From the NCBI RefSeq assembly GCF_020740795.1, contig NC_067301.1, positions 6,014,001 to 6,078,000 on the forward strand: a DNA stretch of 64,000 nucleotides, given 5' to 3'. The notes under the pieces were generated by a model that was given only the letters and a program-made list of their open reading frames with translations, did not search any database and was not told the DNA's origin. Source of the DNA: Apus apus. Its lineage: Eukaryota > Chordata > Aves > Apodiformes > Apodidae. Positions 22,061 to 32,404 of this stretch are shown one piece after another; within the stretch, counting starts at the first letter, position 1, and each line of letters begins with the position of its first letter. Made by a program: the position numbers and the translations under genes.

Positions 22061-23261
22061 CCCCGGGGCCTTTGAGATGGGATTGACCATGAAGAGGTGG
22101 TCGCTGCTTCCAGAGTCACAAGGGCAGCTGGAGCCCTTATGTGGGACAGGGAGATGTGACCTGGGACCTACAGGGGCTTTTCTGGAGCAGGAGAGGGTGG
22201 ACAGGCACAGAATGCTGCTGACCATTGAATACCTCATCAAAGTCCCCAGAATAGGCCCAAGTCTGTTCCTTCAATGTCAGAGTCCAGCAAATGGCAGGGT
22301 CATTAAGGTCCTCTGTGACACACAGGCTTCTACACTCAGAGATATATTTAAGGTGCTTAGAAAATTCCATGCCCACTTCCTCACCCTATGGGTTCCTTAT
22401 CTCCCACCACCACGTCACCCTTACTGGTGCCTCTCTTCTGGCTTGAGTGACCCTGGCAGGGTGTTGAACACCTTGAAGAAGAACTAGCGAGAGGATCCTT
22501 TAGACCCTGGAAAACCTGGGCGGGTCGGAGCGGGGAGGGGTCGATATTCCCCCACTTCTTGCCACACTCTCAAAGCAGGAGAACCTGAAGCTCAGCCCCT
22601 TCCTTCCTGGGCCTCCTCCCCTGCTGTCGCTGCTCAGAGATTGGGTTCCTCATGTGCTCTCCAGAATCCAACTCCACCTGGTGCTGCCAGGAGCCCTGGA
22701 CCCCTCTCCTGAAGCAGCCTTGCTGCAAGGGACCCTCACCCACCCATTCCTGCCAGCAGCGAGAGGGGGTTTGTATGTGTTTGTGTATCAGTGGAGAGGT
22801 CTGTCCTCCCCACGACCTGTTCCTCCCTTCCCAGTGTTAGAGTGAATTCCTCCCTGTTTCTATTTCCAACCCTTCAGCCTCTCTACCTTATTCCCCTTCT
22901 ATCTTCCCTTGGGAGGGTGGAGGGGGGGTGGTAATAGGGAGTAATTCTGCCTTCTGTGGTTCACCCTGGCTGTTTAAACCAGCACACCAGGTAGGAATTT
23001 ATCCAATACTCAGGATGTCAGGCTCAGCATATGAACTTGGGGGTCTCTCGGGGAAGGGGAGTTGTTGTTCCGAAGAGTCACGTGCCCAGCGTCCCGGGTG
23101 GCGAGCAGGTGCCTTGTGCAGCACTGTCTTCTCTTTTATTAGTATCACTGGTCTTGCTGTCTCTTCAGGCCTTCTCTTGTCGAGGGAGGTGACTTAGAAC
23201 TTCTCTTGTGGAGGGAGGTGACTCTCCCCCTCCGCTCTGCTGTGGGAAGATGCTCCCCGCA
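22061..23261. other. unassigned, possible LTR debris
   Basis: No gene is seen. Around 22900-23010 a G-rich stretch followed by GGTTCACCCTGGCTGTTTAA resembles avian LTR-type dispersed repeats, but I cannot assign a family. AATAAA on the - strand at 23140-23135 could serve the gene that ends at 23404. Confidence 0.3.
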
Positions 23262-23412
23262 GTGCTGCGTTCAGTTCTGGGGTGCCCAAGACCAGGAGGG
23301 CACGGAGCTCCTGGAGAGAGTCCAGAGAGACTCAAGACCTGCCTTTCCGACTGCTCTGCCCTAGTCTTTTTGCTCCTGCTCTGGCAGGGAGGGTTGGACT
23401 CAATCAGGGGTG
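23262..23412 (+). mobile_element. CR1 LINE fragment
   Basis: It contains GTTCAGTTCTGGGGTGCCCA, GAGCTCCTGGAGAGAGTCCA and then GGCAGGGAGGGTTGGACTCA, i.e. internally deleted CR1 3' sequence. Its right end overlaps the stop codon of the - strand gene that ends at 23404. Confidence 0.7.
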
Positions 23413-25122
23413 CTGCCTGGCCCCGCGGAAGCAGAGGAAAGCCCTGCCCAGAGCCCAGAGCACCCTCCAGAAGAAGGAGGGTCGGCGCTGCCGGGACGGG
23501 GCCTGCGGGAGCGTGGCCGTGGCTGCAGGTTCCTCCTGCTCTGCTGCTGCTGCTGTGTCCAGCAGAGCCAGATCATCATCTGAGATGATCTGCAAGACAA
23601 TGTCCAGGACAGCCCGGTCATCATCTGAGATGTTCTGCAGGACGATGTTCAGCAGGGCCAGGTCATGATCTGAGATGCTCTTCTGGGCAGGTTCCTTGTG
23701 CTTTTCTGCTGCTGCTGTGTCCTGCTGGCTGGGTCCCTGGGTCACAACCACAGCCTCTCCTGTCACCTCATCCACAGGGACCTGGTGGGTGTCCAGCACA
23801 GCCAGATTCTCTGAGGGGCTCTGCAGAGCAGGTTCCTCCTGCTCTTCTGCTCTTGTGTCCAGCACAGCCAGGTGATCATCTGAGGGGCTCTGCAGAGCAG
23901 GTTCCTCCTGCTCTGCTGCTGCTGCTGTGTCCAGCAGAGCCAGATCATCATCTGAGATGATCTGAAACACAATGTCCAGCAGAGCCCGGTCATCATCTGA
24001 GATGTTCTGCAGGATGATGTTCAGCAGGGCCAGGTCATGATCTGAGATGCTCTTCTGGGCAGGTTCCTTGTGCTTTTCTGCTGCTGCTGTGTCCTGCTGG
24101 CTGGGTCCCTGGGTCACAACCACAGCCTCTCCTGTCACCTCATCCACAGGGACCTGGTGGGTGTCCAGCACAGCCAGATGATCATCTGAGGGGCTGTGCA
24201 GGGCAGGCACCTTGTGCTTTTCTGCTGCTGCTGTGTCCTGCTCATTGAATACAGGAGATGGCTTGTCCGTGGGCTCTGGCAGGACTCTCCTCCCTGCTGC
24301 CTCCACCTGATGTTTCCCGGGTCCATGGGCTTCCAGCCACTCTGGGTCGTGCTTGCCCACAGCAGCCTTTGGGATTTGCCAGCCTCCTGCCCCCGCCTCC
24401 CTGCCCGGGGCAGCTCTTGTGGCCCGAGGAGCACGGGGGGCAGCGGGCAGGGGCCCAGCCCCAGGGGCCCAGCCCCCCTCGGCTGCCCTGGCCGAGCTGC
24501 CCGCCCGGTCCCGCGGTGCCACCGGCTGCTGGACGGGTCCCCAGCGCCCGCTGACAACCCTGCCAATGGCCTCCTGGACCAGGGCCCGGGCTGTGTCCTG
24601 CCCGGCTGGGGCAGAGGCTGCAGGGCTGGACAGGACAGGTCTCCAGCTCTGGGCCCTGGGGCGTCTGCCCCGCTCAGCCCAGATGCCCCCGGCAGACGGG
24701 ACGGGCTGTCGGTCGCTGCTGGACGTGCCCCTGGCAGGGGGGGCAGGGGGGGCAGGGGGTGCAGGGGGGGCAGGGGGGGCAGGGGGCAGAGGGGGCAGCC
24801 TGGGGCAGGGGCCGGCAGCGCTCGGGCGCTGAGCTGCAGGAGCCTGCCCAGGGGCTGCTGCCTGGCTGAGCAGCGGTGGCAGGGATGGCCGACGGGCTAT
24901 GGCCTCCTGCAGGGCCAGCCTGCGCGCCAGGCTGTGTGACTCCAGGAGGAGCTGGCAAGAGAGGCTGTCTGAGCGGGACCTCTGTGCCCGCATCTCCTGT
25001 GTCCCCTCTGGGACGGCTCCTGTGCCTGACCCTCCTCTCCTCTCCTCTCCTTCTGCCCCATCCCTCTTCTGCTGCCTCTGCTGCAGGCCTGGCAGCTCCT
25101 TCTCCTCCTTCTCCATGGACAT
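23404..25122 (-). CDS. acidic internally repeated protein of unknown function (572 aa)
   Basis: A single-exon frame. The open frame extends upstream to 25260, but I choose the ATG at 25122 because a TATA box at 25232-25224 puts the transcription start after the earlier in-frame ATGs. The protein begins MSMEKEEKELPG. It has a basic, Pro/Ala-rich half with a Pro-rich run at about 130-145 (PPAPPAPPAPP). An acidic half follows, built from repeats of ISDDDLALLD or SDDHLAVLDT type spaced about 16 residues apart, with DTAAAEKHKEPAQ and EVTGEAVVV spacers. A 363-bp block (121 codons) of that half is tandemly duplicated. The C-terminus is hydrophobic/aromatic (FFWRVLWALGRAFLCF), a possible short anchor or amphipathic helix. 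I do not recognise the family. Its MROH-rich neighbourhood suggests a lineage-specific gene, which is inference. Confidence 0.6.
   Translation of the reverse strand: MSMEKEEKELPGLQQRQQKRDGAEGEERRGGSGTGAVPEGTQEMRAQRSRSDSLSCQLLLESHSLARRLALQEAIARRPSLPPLLSQAAAPGQAPAAQRPSAAGPCPRLPPLPPAPPAPPAPPAPPAPPARGTSSSDRQPVPSAGGIWAERGRRPRAQSWRPVLSSPAASAPAGQDTARALVQEAIGRVVSGRWGPVQQPVAPRDRAGSSARAAEGGWAPGAGPLPAAPRAPRATRAAPGREAGAGGWQIPKAAVGKHDPEWLEAHGPGKHQVEAAGRRVLPEPTDKPSPVFNEQDTAAAEKHKVPALHSPSDDHLAVLDTHQVPVDEVTGEAVVVTQGPSQQDTAAAEKHKEPAQKSISDHDLALLNIILQNISDDDRALLDIVFQIISDDDLALLDTAAAAEQEEPALQSPSDDHLAVLDTRAEEQEEPALQSPSENLAVLDTHQVPVDEVTGEAVVVTQGPSQQDTAAAEKHKEPAQKSISDHDLALLNIVLQNISDDDRAVLDIVLQIISDDDLALLDTAAAAEQEEPAATATLPQAPSRQRRPSFFWRVLWALGRAFLCFRGARQHP
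23605..24180 (-). repeat. 363-bp in-frame tandem duplication
   Basis: The segments starting near 23605 and near 23968 are nearly identical for about 200 bp (through GATGTTCTGCAGGA and CATCCACAGGGACCTGGTGG), a period of about 363 bp or 121 codons. Shorter related blocks fill the rest of the period, so the array expanded in multiples of three and kept the frame. Confidence 0.85.
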
Positions 25123-25223
25123 CTTGGCTGTCCTCTGCTGGAGACGTGCCACGGGTGCCCAGGGGAGCTGCTGCCTCCTGAGGGAGATGCTCTCCTGGGA
25201 GTGGGCACCCCAGGGCTTGGCTT

Positions 25224-25232
25224 CCTTATATA
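25224..25232 (-). promoter_or_regulatory. TATA box
   Basis: TATATAAGG on the - strand lies about 105 bp before the ATG at 25122. It is the only well-placed TATA box of any gene promoter in the window and sits 8 bp from an X-box. Confidence 0.6.
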
Positions 25233-25239
25233 CCCCATG

Positions 25240-25253
25240 GTCACCATGGAGAC
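25240..25253 (-). promoter_or_regulatory. X-box (RFX site)
   Basis: GTCACCATGGAGAC on the + strand (GTCTCCATGGTGAC on the gene strand) fits RYYNYY-NN-RRNRAC exactly. Its position next to the TATA box argues it is a functional promoter element; RFX sites of this kind are common in ciliary and testis genes. Confidence 0.55.
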
Positions 25254-25296
25254 CCATCACAGCGGTGTCCGGGCAACAGGCCCCGCATCACAAAGG

Positions 25297-25400
25297 GGTG
25301 GCTGTGGAGATGCCCACCCCTCACCAGTTGGGACTGTGCTGGTTTGGTCTGGTGGCAGGGGAGGGGCCCCAGGGGTGGCTCCTGTAAGACACTGAGAAGC
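25297..25400 (-). repeat. promoter-side copy of the inverted repeat
   Basis: Reverse complement of 21930-22060 (see that entry). It lies 50-160 bp upstream of the X-box of the - strand gene. Confidence 0.85.
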
Positions 25401-26374
25401 TTCCTGGACTCCATGTGGCCACAGCTCTGGCCAAGGCTGAGACCTCCGGGATGATGCATGTGCCTCTGGGATTCAGGTTTGGAAGAAGGGAAGGGGGAGA
25501 GCAGAGGGGAGAGCAGTCCTGAACAGAGACATCAAGGTCAAGGAGCAGGAGGAGGTGCCCAAGCAGAGCTTCCTGTGGCGATTTGTCAGGATAACTTACA
25601 TCAATCCTTTCTTCTTGGGAGACTTTAATTCCAAGGGGTTTCTGGGCAGAATTCACCTCGCTCGGAGGATCGAGGAGCTTCGGGGCCGAGTTCTGGAGTG
25701 GATCAGTAAGGCCTGTCCCTCCCCACGCCCGCGGTTTATTGTAGGGAAGTGAACAAATTGAGGGGACGGGAGCTCAGGAAAGGCCAAAGGGAAGTAGCTA
25801 CGGAATATATGGATCAGTGTATACACCAAAATCCCCCCCCAGGAAATGCGTGCAACAATTATTATCCACCCAGCCAGTATCAGTGTAGGGATGTGGAATT
25901 AAGGAAGGGAGGAGAGGAAGAGAGAACAATACAGGGAGGACAATGCCCGACGCTGGAGCCCCTCAGAAGGGCTGCGGTGTGAGTGCAGGATCACGGGGAA
26001 GGGACACAGGCTGTAGCACCTCACTCTTGATCTGAGAAGGTCTGGACCCAACTGCAGGGCTGCTAGGTTCCCGGGCAGCAGCAGCTCAGTGGTCGTCACC
26101 ACCAGGAGCAGCTCCCTTTTCCTGCACACAGCCATCTCCCTGCCCTTGGGGCAGTAAATCCACAAGTGGAGAAGGGCTGCTGGGCAGCAAGCAGCTCCTC
26201 CTCTTCCCAGCAAGCAGTAATCCAGCTGAATTAGACTTCGGGCTTAAACTGGCCAAACCTAGATGGTGCTGAGTAGCAGAATCTGTTCCTGTTGGTCAGA
26301 GGTGTTGTGTGTCTCCCTGAGAGCCCCAGCAGGAGGATTCACTGGGTGCACCAGCCAGCCTGCCAGAAGGAGGA
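25401..26374. other. unassigned intergenic, two short open frames
   Basis: Open frames at 25555-25752 and 25749-25982 on the + strand abut end to start. The first reads SFLWRFVRITYINPF and RRIEELRGRVLEWI. They could be a decayed retroelement reading frame next to the LTR-like sequence that follows, but I cannot assign them. Confidence 0.3.
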
Positions 26375-26660
26375 ACAACATGACCCAGCCCAGTGAAGAA
26401 GACCACGAGCCTTCCTCCCAGAGAGCCCTGCCCACGGCCAGCGAGAGGCAGCGGGCATGCGGGAGCGGGCGTAGCTTGATGTGTGATCCTGCCTGTTCTT
26501 TTGTTAGGCCATGCATATGTATATTTTAAGTGAATAAATATGTGCTGTTGTTGTCTGTTGGTGTGTGTGTTTGGAGCAGCGATCCCTGCGCACCCAGGGC
26601 TGCAATAAGGAACCTGCTTTAGAGCTTTACGGGGCGATCGAGTCTTTTCTTCCCTCAGGC
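26375..26660 (+). mobile_element. LTR-like fragment, copy 1
   Basis: Alignable with 50945-51265: both contain GAGCCTTCCTCC...AGAGCCCTGC, a TTTTAA...GAATAAA/ATGAGTA section, GTTGGTGTGTGTGT/GTTGGTGGGTGTGT and then GGAACCTGCTT(T/C)AGAGCTT. AATAAA at about 26533 followed by a GT-rich stretch fits an LTR R-U5 region. Confidence 0.5.
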
Positions 26661-27188
26661 CACCAGCTGCTCTGCACTGAGACTGAACAGGGGGTTTGGG
26701 GCCCTACACAAGGCTCAGAGGTTCCTGAGGCATCCAAGCCTGGTGATGCTCTTGGTGGTGCTTGAAGGCCTCATCACACTTGCAGGGACACCCGAGGTGG
26801 TGAGCAGGGGGCAGACACATGGAGCCAGGTGGCAGCCGGGCCCTGGGGTGATGGGTGTCTTGGCCTGGGCTGGGGGTCAGAATGTGGGGTGACAGCTCCA
26901 GTCACCCTCCTGGCTACGGAGGAGGAGGAGCCCTCCAGGCACAGAGGGTTACCCCTCCACCTGCCCCTTCAGGCCGGTGGGGAAAGGGGGTGGCTGAGCA
27001 GGGACACCGCTCTCCTGCTCTCCCTTCCCTTCCTCCCGCTCCTCCCACACCCCCAGCAGTGGCCACTGCCGCCCAGGAGATGCTGCAGTGACTCCACAGG
27101 CAGGAGGCTGGTGCTCAGCCCTCGTGGGCATTTGTGCCAAGCTGCTCTTTCAGCCCCTCACCAGAAAGACATTGTGTGTTTCCCACAG

Positions 27189-27790
27189 GCAGGAGCAACT
27201 GCTCCTGCTGCTGGACCTCACGGAGACCCTGCCCCATGCCAGCTCTGACAGCAGGAGGACAGCCCTGCTGGTCTACAGGAAGGTGCTGGCTGTTACAGAC
27301 ACGTTTCAGACCAGCCCCGTGGCTCTGCAGCTGGCAGAGAAGCTCCTGCCCCTCTTGGATGAGGTCAAGCTGCCCCAGCAGCGGGCACTCTGCAGGGACG
27401 GTGCCCTAGGGTGGCCCTGCCAGCAGCACCCGGGCAGGGCTGCTCCCTTCCTGGCCTCTCATGGGACCTTCCAGGGGCCCAGGGCTGTTCAGCCCTGGCT
27501 GCAGATCTGGCCACAGCTCCTGTGTTCAGGGTCCCACCCCAGAGCATCTCCCCTCACATCAGCCACGCTCGTGGTCCTGCTCCTCCTGGGCAGGGAGGGG
27601 CTGTTGCTCAAGTCCCCCCGTCCTCCTCCCCGCCAGGGGTGCAGCCAGGTGAGGAGCTCTCCATCAGCCTCTCCCAGCCCTGATGAAGACTGCGGCAGAG
27701 AGACAAGAAGAAGATGAAGAAGACAGTGCAGAGGGTCCTGCTGCTCCCACTGCTGCTCCACGTTTATGAGCAGGTGAGGAGCGTGGCCAA
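27189..27790 (+). pseudogene. MROH-type gene fragment
   Basis: An exon-like piece after TTCCCACAG at 27188 reads EQLLLLLDLTETLP, TALLVYRKVLAV and LQLAEKLLPLLDEV, a helical HEAT-like segment. Near 27690-27780, TVQRVLLLPLLLHVYEQ and RSVAK match the same MROH exon that is intact at 34689-34844, but here it lacks its 5' half and splice acceptor. The two pieces are not joined by consistent splice sites that I can find, so I read this as a broken partial MROH copy upstream of the intact gene. The flanking 26661-27188 holds no other recognised gene. Confidence 0.6.
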
Positions 27791-28089
27791 GGTGCAGTGA
27801 CAAGCGATGGGGAAGGGGGTGGTGGCACCAGGGGGTGGCCTGGGCAGAAGGGGCAAGGGCTGCTGGCCCTTGGACTCCGGGCATGTGTCACCTCAGGGTC
27901 CCATGCTCCCCTCCTTCCCTGCCCCTCTCCCACCACTGCCTTCCTCCTTCCCCCCTGGTGCAGAGCTGGGCAGGGGTAACTTTGCAACTGCCAATGTCAG
28001 ATGCCAGGTGGAGGGAGACCTGGAGAAGGCTTGGAAGCCAAGCTGACCTGTCCTGGAAGGTGAGGCTGTAGGGTGACAATCACATGCAG

Positions 28090-28640
28090 CACTTGCCCGG
28101 TGGCTGGTCCCAGGCAAATGGTGCTGGAGCCCCTTTGGTCCTGCTGAGGCAGGGGCAAAAAGGGCTGCTCCAAGCAGGGGAAGAGGGAAAACGAGATGCT
28201 TTGAGGAGGACAGCAACAAGATGAAGTGCCCCAAGAGAGGCAGGAGCAAGGCCAGCCAGGCAGATGTGGGCAGGGGACAAAAGAGCCACCTGAGCAAAGC
28301 AGGAGAAAATCCAGGTGCCCTGTGTAGAGAAGGGGAAAAATGAGGCTGGAGAGGGGAAAAAGCAGCAGTCCCCAGGGGGCCATGATGGAAAAAAAGCCCC
28401 CCAAGCAAGGCTGTGGCTAAACGGGATGTCCCAAGCAGAGGGGAAAAAGCAGAAAGGCTCCCTGAGTGGAGCAGGGGGGAGCAAAACTAACTGCCCTGAG
28501 CTGAGCAGCACAACGGGCTGTCCCGAGCAGGAGTGGGGAGAAGCAGATTATCCATGTGGGGCAGGGGCCCAACTGGCCAGTTCCAGGGGGGTGGAAATAA
28601 CAACCAGCAGCCTCCTTGGGGCAGGGGCAATACTTGCTGC
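28090..28640. repeat. degenerate tandem repeat, AG-rich
   Basis: Loose units of about 60-70 bp recur, each with CCCCAAGCA or CCTGAGC, a GCAGGGGAAAAAGCAG-like core, and short spacers. The units are diverged, so exact borders are uncertain. No credible coding potential is seen although frames are open. Confidence 0.55.
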
Positions 28641-29031
28641 ACTCTCAGAGGGCCCAAGGGTTCAACCAAATGCTGACAAGCCTCCCAGAAGTGTTTTTCA
28701 GAGCTCCAGGGTTAGAGGGCAGCTGGGAGGTAGGGCCTGGCAGCCAGTCAAGGTCAACCCAGCTGTGAAGGCATCTTTGGAAGGGCTGGTTTGGAATCAG
28801 CCTGTGTCTCGGGGGGCAGGTCACATCTCTTGGAAAGGAAGCTGCAAGAGCCCAGGCACTCAGCTCCACGCTCCCTGGGCAGAGTGGAGCAGCAGCCCTG
28901 GTGCAGCTGTGTGTGGCAGCCCAGGCCCCTTGGCAGGGTTTGGTCCATCTGGCTGTGCAGCTCCTGGCAGAGGCAGGAGCTCTGCAGGACCACCAGCCCT
29001 TCCCTGTGGCAGGGTGGGCTGGAGGGGACAC

Positions 29032-29059
29032 GTTGCTAGGCAAGCCACAAGTGATGTCA
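29032..29059 (+). promoter_or_regulatory. X-box-like and CRE-like pair upstream of the USP gene
   Basis: GTTGCTAGGCAAG is an X-box with one mismatch at the last position (AAC expected). Eight bases on, TGATGTCA is a one-mismatch cAMP response element. They lie about 520 bp before the first USP coding exon. This is suggestive only. Confidence 0.35.
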
Positions 29060-29582
29060 CAAAGGGGCACCTGGCCAGGGCTTGGGAGCAGCCAAAGCAA
29101 GGCGGTCTGAGTTGGCCTTTGGGTGAACTTGGCTCCTTCCTTTGCTGCTTGTGCACCTGCTTTGTTCTGACCATGGATCGTTTCCAGCCCACTTCCCCAT
29201 TTCCCTCTTCATCCCAAGGTAATTTTGATTGGACTTCCAGGACAGATTATAGAATAGGTTGATCTGGAATAAAAGTATAGGCTGGACTAAACCTTCCAAG
29301 TTCTAGGCTGAGCTTGAAACCTTTTGTAGGCTGGCCAGAGAGGGACTAGGGGTGGAGCCCCTCTTGGCTAATTCTTCTTTCCTGGCCATATCCAGGCTGA
29401 GTAGGTGGGGGGAGGCAGTGCAGTGTCAGGTGTTGAGGTCAGCCCAGAGTGACAAGAAGCCCACCCTAACCAATGCAGGAGGGAAGGGAGGCAGGGAACT
29501 CGACTTGGAAATTCTGCTGGTTTGCAGCCAAATCGTCTCATCTCTCACCAAATGTCACTTCCCTGCAGTCACTGCCGAGGGA

Positions 29583-32404
29583 ATGACTGCACCACAAAGT
29601 GTCCTCTTTCCCCTAGAGGAGATTTGCATGGATTGGCAGCAGAAACAGGGAGCTGGAGCAGGACTCCACAACCTGGGCAACACCTCCTTCCTGAACGCTG
29701 TCCTGCAGTGCCTGACATACACCCCACCTCTGGCCAACTACTTGCTCTCTGGGGAGCACAGCCAGTCCTGTGAGTGCCTGTGGGAACATTCCCTAGTGCC
29801 CAGCTTGTTGCCAGCTTGGGAGGAGTGGAGCCTGTTCTTAGAACTTCAAGGCCTCCGTTAGGTTTCCCGTTGCTGTGGCTGTGTGGCTGAGCTGAGAAGC
29901 TTCCCTCCCTGCCTCTTCAGGTGCCCGGCAAGACTTCTGCATGATGTGCCTCATGGAAGCGCATGTGAAGAAGGTCCTGCGTTCTTCAGGCAGTGCCATT
30001 GAGCCTTGGGAAGTCACCAGTGTTCTCCCACGTAAGTAATTTCAGGTGCTTTGAGATGTTTTCTCCCATTCTTGTAGGAGAAAACAACTCACTCCTTCTT
30101 CCTTAGGCATAGGAGACAGTTTCAGGCTGGGCAGGGAGGGAGACGCCCGTGAGTTCTTGCACTGCACTGTCACTGCCATGCAGAGAGCTTGTCTGAGTAG
30201 AAGCACCAAGTAGGCACAAGCAAATGTCCCTTTCCATGTTCCACAGCCCTTTGGACTCCTTGATGTGCTCCTGTTGGGGAAATCCTGTGCCCAGGGCTTT
30301 CAGACACAATATTTCCAGCTTTTCTTTCCAGCTTGGACGTCTCTTCTGAAGCAACTACCATCATCCATCAAATATTTGGGGGCTTCCTGAGAACCAGAGG
30401 TACTTTTCCAGAACTGTTGCTTTCCATGGAGTTGTCTGTGCCCTCCTGCTGGCCTGTGATAAGCAGCTGATGGTGTGGCTGGCATAGGAGGTATGAGGAG
30501 CAGCAACCAGCAGAGGCAACTTCCCCTGAGCATTTTGATTTGCCTTCCAGTCACGTGCTTGAACTGCAACGTGTTTTCCGATGACCACAAGCCCTTCCTG
30601 GAGGTCCCTCTGGATATACAAGTAAGAGGGTTTGTCACTGTACTTCAGGACATCCCAGGGCCCCTGTAGCTTTCCAGAAAAAATGCAGTTGTCTTTAAAA
30701 CATATCCTGGGAGCACAAGAGAGCTCAGTGGTGGGTGGGAAGTGGCCTGTGTCCTGCTATGCCATGGCAGGGATCTCCCTGCAGGTGCTGCTTTGAGCTG
30801 GACAAGCACACTTGACCCTCTCTGCACCCTTGGTGTCCTCCCATCCTTCTTCCCTTTGCTCTCCCTCAGCACCCCTCTGGCTCTCAGGCTGGTGGGTTTT
30901 GCTGGTTTCATTCTTGGTGACCCTGCCCAGCGCCGGGAGCTGAACTGAGTGGTGCCACAGGGAGGGAGCTCTTGATAGTCCCAGGAATCCCTGGGAAAGG
31001 AGGGAAACATTTGGCACAATGTCCTCTCCTGGAAACTGCTTGTGGGGTCATGGTGGGTCTGCTCAGTCTCAGCTAGCTGGGTGGTCTGCTCAGCTGCTGG
31101 GCAGTGGTTGGGTGAGAGCATTTCCCTCAGCTCAGCCCTCTCCTCTCTCCCTCTTCCAGGCAGTCACATCAGTCACTGAAGCCCTGCAGAACTTCGTGAA
31201 GGCCAAGCAGCTGGATGGCAAAAACTGCCTGAAGTGCAGCCAGTAAGATGAACCCTGAGGATGTGTTCACACTAGCTAGAGCTGCTTCAAGGTTCTGCAG
31301 GTCATCAAGCAGAGCTGAGCTCTTCCCATGGGTTTCACACACGAGACTGAGGCACAGCTTTCTTTTAAGGCAGCCTCATGCATCTGAGTAGTCTTAAAAT
31401 AACCTCAGGATGTGCGGGACACGAAAGCTTGCCTGGATTGCTGGGGGGGGAAAAAAGGGGGCATCTCAAGGGTCCATTTCAGCAGCTGGCTCTGTGCTTG
31501 GTTTCCAGCTGTGACAAGATGGTTGCTGCCTCCAAGAGGTTCACCGTCCATCACCTGCCCAGGGTTCTCACCTTGTGTCTCAAGAGGTTCGGAGATTTCC
31601 ACGGTGGGAAGATCAGCAAGGTGTGTACACAGCTGGAGTGCAGCTGTCCCTTCCTGGAGCAGATTTCCCAAAGCAGAATGCCCTCTCATAAGCTGCTCGT
31701 GTTGAGTTGTTGCTGTTCCCTTCTGGGGAGAGGAGACCTCCCATGAAAGGACAAGCGTGGACTCTGCTTGGACAGAGCTGCTTGGGCTGAGAAGGGTGTC
31801 CTGCCACCCAAACTGGGACTTGTTGCTTTAGGGAAAACCAAAGGTTCATGAAGCCCAAAGATGTATTTCTACACTTCTGGGCCTTGCTCTTGGCAGGCTG
31901 TTGCATGTGGCATTCCAGAATAATTTCTGAGCCCTCTTGGTCTCTCCACAGGTTGTGGAGTATCCTGAGTACCTGGATCTTTGGCCTTACATTTCTCAAA
32001 CAGCTGGAGAACCCCACCTCTACTCCCTGTATGCTGTGCTGGTGCACAGGGGGAAGAGTGGTGATGCAGGGCACTACTTCTGCTACGTCAAGGTAAAGAA
32101 CAACTTCTCCTCTAAGAAGGGAAAACTGTATCATGGGAAGACAAACTTTCCCGATGCTGTTCCTGGCAGCCAAGGTTTGGGTGGAGAAGATCTCCTGAGG
32201 GGCTGGATTTGTTTTGGTGTCCTCTCGGTTCAGGAATGTTCTGCCTGTGTTTTGTGGACAAACCGTGCAGTTGATCTCCCAGGATGGCTGCTTCTCTTTG
32301 CAGGCCAGCAATGGGCTGTGGCACAAGATGGATGATTGGTCAGTGACACCTTGTGGCCTCGAGGCTGTGCTCGGGCAGCAGGCCTATTTGCTCTTTTATG
32401 TCAG
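29583..32404 (+). CDS. USP36/USP42-type ubiquitin hydrolase domain, catalytic Cys replaced by Ser
   Basis: Nine exons: 29583-29769 (acceptor at 29567), 29921-30031, 30107-30209, 30332-30399, 30551-30621, 31160-31242, 31509-31620, 31952-32092 and 32304-32404. They give about 325 residues. The whole USP fold is readable: Cys box [17 protein letters not shown] (27-43), a zinc ribbon (CLNC, then KCSHC), the ASKRFT and LTLCLKRF segments, the His box GHYFCYVK (His about 286) and KMDDWS (Asp about 302). Family members have NTCF in the Cys box; here the nucleophile codon 29685-29687 is TCC, Ser35, so deubiquitinase activity is very probably lost while ubiquitin binding may remain. Reading through the last donor gives stop TGA at 32406, ending FYVR. 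Splicing at the same AG|GTGAGA leads in phase into the MROH exons that follow. The C-terminal low-complexity tail of USP36/42 is absent. Confidence 0.88.

Noticed and set aside
24196-24939. 247-codon + strand frame opposite the repeat protein
   Set aside because: It is a shadow of the GC-rich - strand coding region and lacks repeats, promoter or homology.
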